This document shows, in pieces, positions 5,814-9,642 of a stretch of 9,642 nucleotides of DNA (position 1 is the stretch's first letter; every line of letters starts with the position of its first letter). A program made the position numbers and the translations under genes. The notes under the pieces were generated by a model. It worked only from the letters and a program-made list of their open reading frames with translations. It was not told where the DNA came from and ran no database searches. The stretch comes from an uncultured Clostridia bacterium (lineage in GTDB: Bacteria; Bacillota; Clostridia; Christensenellales; Aristaeellaceae): the NCBI GenBank assembly GCA_934631055.1, contig CAKTXP010000085.1, forward strand, positions 1 to 9,642, written 5' to 3'.

Positions 5814-8800
5814 TTACAGCGCGACGCTCGCCGTATAGCCGCCCGATGTTCCCAGATAGAGCGTGCCGTTGGCAATAGACGCCGATTCATAGGCGGCATT
5901 CAAAAGCGTCGTCGCATTCTCGCCGTTCACGTCGCAGGTCATCACGCCCTTATTCGTCAGCTCGATGACCTTCTGCCCATAGACGAGCAGGCAGGTCGCC
6001 CCGTCGCGCCGGATGGTTGCGTTCTGTCCATTCATGACGCGGATAATCAAGCCGCCCGCGCGGACGAGCAGCGCCTGACCACACTGGACAGCCTGATCCG
6101 CCGCGCCGCTGTACAAGGTCGTCTGCTGACCCGTCGTGATGGCGAAAGAGACGACACCGTCCTGCGTGACACAGAGCAGCGCGTTACCCTGCACGTCGAG
6201 CGAAAAATCGCTCACGCCCGTCATCAGTTCACTTTCCTCGCCGGAAAGCGTCCGTTCCTTGAGCGCTGCGTTCGCATCCAGAATGTACATCACGCCGTCA
6301 TGCAGCGCAAATTTCAGGATGATGCCCGCGCGCAGAAGCACTTCGCGGCTTCCGCTCTGCGTATTGAGCCGAATAACGCAGTCCTCTCCCCCGTCGCTGG
6401 CGACATAGTAAAGCTTTCCGTTGGTCAGATGCAGGAAACGCGGCACATCGCGCGAAAGGACGCTCGCCGCCGCGCCGTTATACGGACGCTTGACCAGCGC
6501 GCCGCCCTGCGAAGCGTCCGCGCCATAAAGCGCTTCCCTGTCGCCGACGACGATGCCGCCGCCCGCCAAGCTCGCCTGATACGCGCCGTTCAGGCGGTAT
6601 TCCTCCGTCTGCCTGCCGCTGTTATCCGCGGACTGGCGCGCAACCTGCGCCGTGACCGCGCTGCTGGCATAGAGTCTGGACTGCGTGCCGCTGCCCGCCG
6701 CGCCGTCCGCCGTCAAGCCGTTCGCCTGCTGAAACTGGCGGACGGCTTGTTCTGTTGCGCTGTCATAAACGCCGCTTACAAAAGAGGCGGACAGGTAGCC
6801 CAGTGCCGCCAATCGGCTTTGCACCTGTCTGACCTGTTCGCCGCTCATGCCTGCCGTCAGCACGTCGGATACCACGACGGTATCCGACGTGCTGCTCAGC
6901 TTGTCTCCGACGCGCACGCCGTTCGCGTCCAGCGCGTCGTTTGAATAGATAAGTTTAAGGGACTGCGGACCCGCCGCGCCGTCCACCTTGAGGTCGTTCA
7001 TCGTCTGGAAGGCTTTCGTCGCGTCCACGGTCTTTTGATTGAACGTACCGGTCACGGACTTTCTGTCCAGATACCCCAGCTCGACGAGCCGCTCCTGATA
7101 CTGGCGGACGTTCGCGCCCTCGCTCGCCCACTGGATGACCGTCGTCGTATCCGGAACGCTGGTCGGCTCGACGTAGGTCGTTCCCGAACCGCTCGCGCTT
7201 CCCGAACCGGACGAGCCGAAATACTCGCTGTACGAAACGGCGCTTCCGCTGTACAGGATGGAGAGCGTGCCTGTGCCCGCGATGCCGTCCGCCGTCAAGC
7301 CGTTCGCTTCCTGGAAGAGCTTGACCGCGCGTTCCGTTCCGGAGCCAAACTGACCGTCCGGCGTGCTGCTCAGATAGCCCAGCGTAACGAGCCAGCGCTG
7401 CATGACCTGCACCTGGTCGTTCTTGTCGCCGCGCCGCAGGATCGTATAGCTTCCGGTGGGCGCGCTGCTGTCGTCATCCTGATCGGGAACGGGCGTGATA
7501 TCCGGCTCGACATAGCCGCCGTTTCCCGCCGCAACGGCGCTCAAACTGTTCAGCTTGTTCATCGTGCCTTTGCCCGCGATGCCGTCCGCGCCCAGCCCGT
7601 TGGCGCTCTGGAACGCCTTGACCGCCGTCGTCGTTTCGCTTCCGAAGCGCCCATCGATGCGCCCGCTGTAATAGCCCAGTTCAAAGAGCTTTGCCTGAAG
7701 GACATAGACGCCCTCGCCGCTGTCGCCTTCGCGCAGGGTGCCGTTCGTGCTGGGCGCCGCCGTCGCAGAAGCCGCCTTGCAGCTTCCGCTGATCTTTTTG
7801 AGCGTCGATGCGCCCGCCGTGCCGTCCGCCGTCAAGCCGTTGTTTTTCTGGAAAGCGATGAGCGCGGTCTGCGTCTCCGTTCCGAATACGCCGTCCGCAA
7901 CGCCGCTGAGGTAATTCAGCTCGATCAGCCGTTCCTGTAAAGCGTAAACGTCGTTGCCCGTCATGCCGACGGTCAGCGTGCGCGTCTGCTCCGGGTTCGC
8001 GGTCGTCACGGGGCTGGAGGCATATTTCGCGCTGGCGGAATAGAGCTTGGTCTGCGTCGCGCTGCCCGCCTGTCCGTCCGCGCTCAGTCCGTTTGCCCGC
8101 TGGAACGCCTTGACCGCCGTCGTTGTTGTCGAGCCGTAAATGCCGTCCACGCCGCCGGAGTAATAGCCCAGTTCCGCCAAACGTCCCTGTAATTTGCGGA
8201 CTTCCAGCCCGGACGAACCGTCCTTGAGCAGCACATAGGCAGTCTCCTCCGCGCTTGCGCTGACCGTCTTGGGCTGCGCGGACGAGGAATAAAGCTTGTC
8301 CTGCGTCGCGCGTCCGGCAATGCCGTCCGCCGTCAGCCCGTTGCGGCTCTGGAATTCGGTAACGGCGCTCTGTGTCGCGGTCGAGTATTTGCCGTCCACC
8401 ATGCCGGAATAATAGCCCAGCTCGACCAGCCGCGCCTGCAAGTCGCTGACGTCGTTGCCCGTCGAGCCGACGCGCAGGACGGGATAGCCTGCGTTGTAAT
8501 CCTGCGTGGAGGTCGCCCAGCTCTGCGCGTCGGGCGCAGCGGTCGTGGTCGTGCGCGGCGTGGTCGTCGGCAGGCTTCCGCTCGACCAGTCCTCCCATGT
8601 GCTTTGGTCGCTGGCGCTCCATGTGTCCGGCGTGGGCGTAGGCGTCGCCTGCGGGATCGGCGTCGGCGTACTCGTCGGCAGGGACTGAACCGTGCCGAAC
8701 GGAACCGTTCCGTCGGAGATTTCAAGCGGATCGAGCGTCGGGTCGGGCTGGATAAAACAGCCCGTCATCGTCGCCAGCATGCCCGCCAGCATCGCGCAGA

Positions 8801-8828
8801 GCATCATCTTTTTGACCTGTTTTTTCAC
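5814..8828 (-). CDS. Lipoprotein with seven peptidoglycan-binding repeats and a propeller-like C-terminus, 1004 aa
   Basis: The protein begins with a lipoprotein signal peptide: a basic KKQVKK, a hydrophobic core and lipobox MTGC with Cys24 as the predicted lipidated residue. A Ser/Thr/Pro linker (25-117) follows. Then come seven PG_binding_1 (PF01471-type) repeats of about 67 residues, starting near 118, 200, 284, 365, 464, 564 and 657, each with LQxRLxELGY, DGxFGxxT and AFQxxNGLTADGxAG. A Ser/Gly linker precedes repeat six. Residues from about 745 onward show repeated strand patterns ending in phrases like NGKLYYVAS and NGTLYLGTS, resembling DUF5050-type beta-propellers. No hydrolase or transpeptidase domain is visible, so a wall-binding scaffold or sensor on the outer membrane face is inferred. 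It starts with GTG, overlapping the previous stop (GTGA), so is coupled to it. Confidence 0.92.
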   Translation of the reverse strand: MKKQVKKMMLCAMLAGMLATMTGCFIQPDPTLDPLEISDGTVPFGTVQSLPTSTPTPIPQATPTPTPDTWSASDQSTWEDWSSGSLPTTTPRTTTTAAPDAQSWATSTQDYNAGYPVLRVGSTGNDVSDLQARLVELGYYSGMVDGKYSTATQSAVTEFQSRNGLTADGIAGRATQDKLYSSSAQPKTVSASAEETAYVLLKDGSSGLEVRKLQGRLAELGYYSGGVDGIYGSTTTTAVKAFQRANGLSADGQAGSATQTKLYSASAKYASSPVTTANPEQTRTLTVGMTGNDVYALQERLIELNYLSGVADGVFGTETQTALIAFQKNNGLTADGTAGASTLKKISGSCKAASATAAPSTNGTLREGDSGEGVYVLQAKLFELGYYSGRIDGRFGSETTTAVKAFQSANGLGADGIAGKGTMNKLNSLSAVAAGNGGYVEPDITPVPDQDDDSSAPTGSYTILRRGDKNDQVQVMQRWLVTLGYLSSTPDGQFGSGTERAVKLFQEANGLTADGIAGTGTLSILYSGSAVSYSEYFGSSGSGSASGSGTTYVEPTSVPDTTTVIQWASEGANVRQYQERLVELGYLDRKSVTGTFNQKTVDATKAFQTMNDLKVDGAAGPQSLKLIYSNDALDANGVRVGDKLSSTSDTVVVSDVLTAGMSGEQVRQVQSRLAALGYLSASFVSGVYDSATEQAVRQFQQANGLTADGAAGSGTQSRLYASSAVTAQVARQSADNSGRQTEEYRLNGAYQASLAGGGIVVGDREALYGADASQGGALVKRPYNGAAASVLSRDVPRFLHLTNGKLYYVASDGGEDCVIRLNTQSGSREVLLRAGIILKFALHDGVMYILDANAALKERTLSGEESELMTGVSDFSLDVQGNALLCVTQDGVVSFAITTGQQTTLYSGAADQAVQCGQALLVRAGGLIIRVMNGQNATIRRDGATCLLVYGQKVIELTNKGVMTCDVNGENATTLLNAAYESASIANGTLYLGTSGGYTASVAL
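6656..8477 (-). repeat. Seven tandem coding repeats (peptidoglycan-binding modules)
   Basis: Seven copies of an approximately 200-bp unit with variable linkers encode the wall-binding modules. The most conserved DNA block encodes NGLTADG; its plus-strand form CCGTCCGCCGTCAAGCCGTT recurs nearly unchanged in several copies (around 6705, 7287, 7821 and 8325). Copy six is the most diverged (NDLKVDGAAG). The near-identity of some blocks suggests duplication and possible recombination between copies. Confidence 0.85.
6858..6894. repeat. Perfect 16-bp inverted repeat inside the lipoprotein gene
   Basis: CAGCACGTCGGATACC (6858-6873) is exactly complementary to 6879-6894 across a 5-nt loop. It encodes the linker STSDTVVVSDVL between repeats six and seven. 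No T-tract follows on the minus strand, so it is not an ordinary terminator. Confidence 0.9.
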
Positions 8829-9526
8829 GCTCTTTCCCCCTCTCCCGCCAGAATCGCATCCACCTCGTCCAGCGAACGGATGTTGTAGGCAATCGGAAGC
8901 CCTTTTTCGTTCTTCATGCCCTTCGGATTAAACCAGCAGGCGTCAACATCCGCGTTCTTTGCCGCCGCCATGTCACTGGAAAGCGAATCTCCCAGCATCA
9001 GCGCGCGGCGCCGATCCTTCACGCCCGCCAGCTCCATCGCCTTTTCCAGCATCAGCGGATCGGGCTTTGCCGCGCCGACCTCAGAACTGATGACCAGACC
9101 GGAGATCAACGGGTTCAATTCGCTTTTTGCCATGCGGCTGCGCTGAACTTCGCTGATGCCGTTGGTCACGATGACGACCGGAACCTGCCTGCTCCAACGC
9201 TCGACCGCCTGCACCGCGCCGGGCAAAAGCACGCTCTGCTGACCCAGCGCTTCAACAAACGCATCGCACATCTTCTGCGCGTCGCCCGCTTTGCTGACTG
9301 CCTTCAAAAAATCCTCAAATCGGCGCACACGCAGAACGCTCTGCTCGATTTTTCCCTGCTCAAGCAGCTTCCAAAGCCCCTCGTTGATCTCCGAATAGAT
9401 TTTGAGCAGCTCAGGGGTCGAACTGAACCCCATCTTTTCGCAGGCGATGGCGAAAGCGTTCTCCTCGGCTTTGGTAAAATCAAAAAGCGTATTATCCGCA
9501 TCGCAGAGCAGCACGTCGTAGCGCAT
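8825..9526 (-). CDS. YjjG/YfnB-type HAD phosphatase, 233 aa
   Basis: This is a cytosolic haloacid dehalogenase superfamily phosphatase. Motif I is DADNT with nucleophile Asp9 and acid/base Asp11, motif II is VTNG with Thr121, motif III is Lys154 in GAAKPDP, and motif IV is GDSLSSD (179-185). The helical cap lies between residues 15 and 100. The length and the CDADNTLFDF start fit the YjjG/YfnB branch, whose E. coli member removes phosphate from (often non-canonical) pyrimidine nucleoside monophosphates. The substrate here is not shown by the sequence. The ATG follows GAGAGG. The gene overlaps the downstream lipoprotein by GTGA, an odd functional pairing that may reflect operon packing rather than shared work. 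Confidence 0.9.
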   Translation of the reverse strand: MRYDVLLCDADNTLFDFTKAEENAFAIACEKMGFSSTPELLKIYSEINEGLWKLLEQGKIEQSVLRVRRFEDFLKAVSKAGDAQKMCDAFVEALGQQSVLLPGAVQAVERWSRQVPVVIVTNGISEVQRSRMAKSELNPLISGLVISSEVGAAKPDPLMLEKAMELAGVKDRRRALMLGDSLSSDMAAAKNADVDACWFNPKGMKNEKGLPIAYNIRSLDEVDAILAGEGERA

Positions 9527-9551
9527 GAATCGTATCCCTCTCTTAAAAAAA

Positions 9552-9584
9552 GAAAATGTGTTTGTTTTATTGTATCACATTTTC
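9552..9584. promoter_or_regulatory. Operator-like 9-bp inverted repeat around the -10 box
   Basis: GAAAATGTG (9552-9560) is exactly complementary to CACATTTTC (9576-9584), with a 15-bp AT-rich spacer containing the -10 box. Since one arm is upstream of the expected transcript start, a DNA operator for a dimeric regulator is more likely than an RNA hairpin. The regulator is unknown. Confidence 0.5.
9569..9577 (-). promoter_or_regulatory. Extended -10 promoter of the phosphatase-lipoprotein pair
   Basis: On the minus strand, TGATACAAT (9577-9569) is an extended -10 element with TACAAT as the core. No good -35 box is seen 16-18 bp upstream. The transcript should begin near 9562, about 36 nt before the ATG at 9526. 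Confidence 0.6.
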
Positions 9585-9589
9585 CGCAT

Positions 9590-9630
9590 AAAGAAAAGCG
9601 GCGCAGAAGCCTTTCCGACTCCCCGCCGCT
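9590..9630 (-). terminator. Intrinsic terminator of a gene beyond the right edge
   Basis: On the minus strand, AGCGGCG (9630-9624) pairs with CGCCGCT (9603-9597), with a further inner stem GGAGTC/GGCTTC around GGAAA, then TTTTCTTTA. It would end transcription of a minus-strand gene upstream of the phosphatase, outside the window, and separates that gene from this operon. Confidence 0.7.
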
Positions 9631-9642
9631 GGGAATGATTTC

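Noticed and set aside
7035..7940. Plus-strand open frame opposite the lipoprotein repeats, with apparent repeats of its own
   Set aside because: Its periodicity is the mirror of the peptidoglycan-binding repeats on the other strand. It has no ribosome site and shows no known domain.
6656..8477. Regularly spaced repeats suggesting a CRISPR array
   Set aside because: Units are about 200 bp or more, coding and protein-conserved, not short direct repeats with unique spacers.

Overview
The window most resembles a chromosome fragment of a GC-rich gut-type clostridium (Bacillota). The reasons are strong AGGAGG-type ribosome binding sites, TATAAT-type promoters, genes packed with 4-bp start/stop overlaps, a Tet(M)-like translation GTPase, and a lipoprotein built from tandem peptidoglycan-binding repeats. 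The species cannot be named from sequence alone.

Left part (1-4906, minus strand). Four genes appear to form one operon read right to left: a beta-class DNA methyltransferase (start 4787 or 4856), an unrecognised protein with two barrel-like segments, trmD (tRNA m1G37 methyltransferase), and a Tet(M)/EF-G-like translation GTPase. The last three overlap by 4 bp each. A promoter (TTGTAA-17-TATAAT) lies just upstream of the methyltransferase. Bases 1-167, beyond the last stop, hold only hairpins and palindromes.

Middle (4937-5306). This is the most interesting part. A compact element is bounded by an imperfect inverted repeat (about 40 and 46 nt arms) and has a strong promoter facing inward at each end. 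The plus strand encodes a 28-residue hydrophobic peptide resembling small holin-like/Fst-type membrane toxins, followed by a perfect 13-bp hairpin, the second arm and an intrinsic terminator. The minus-strand promoter would make an RNA antisense to the whole unit. The 5' arm can pair either with the Shine-Dalgarno region or with the 3' arm. I interpret it as a candidate type I toxin-antitoxin locus.

Right part (5329-9642). A plus-strand cysteine-cluster protein (YkgJ-like) starts 22 nt after the terminator. Convergent to it lies a minus-strand pair: a YjjG-type HAD phosphatase translationally coupled (GTGA) to a 1004-residue lipoprotein with seven peptidoglycan-binding repeats and a C-terminal propeller-like domain. 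An extended -10 promoter and a 9-bp operator-like inverted repeat precede this pair. A terminator for a gene outside the window closes the right edge.
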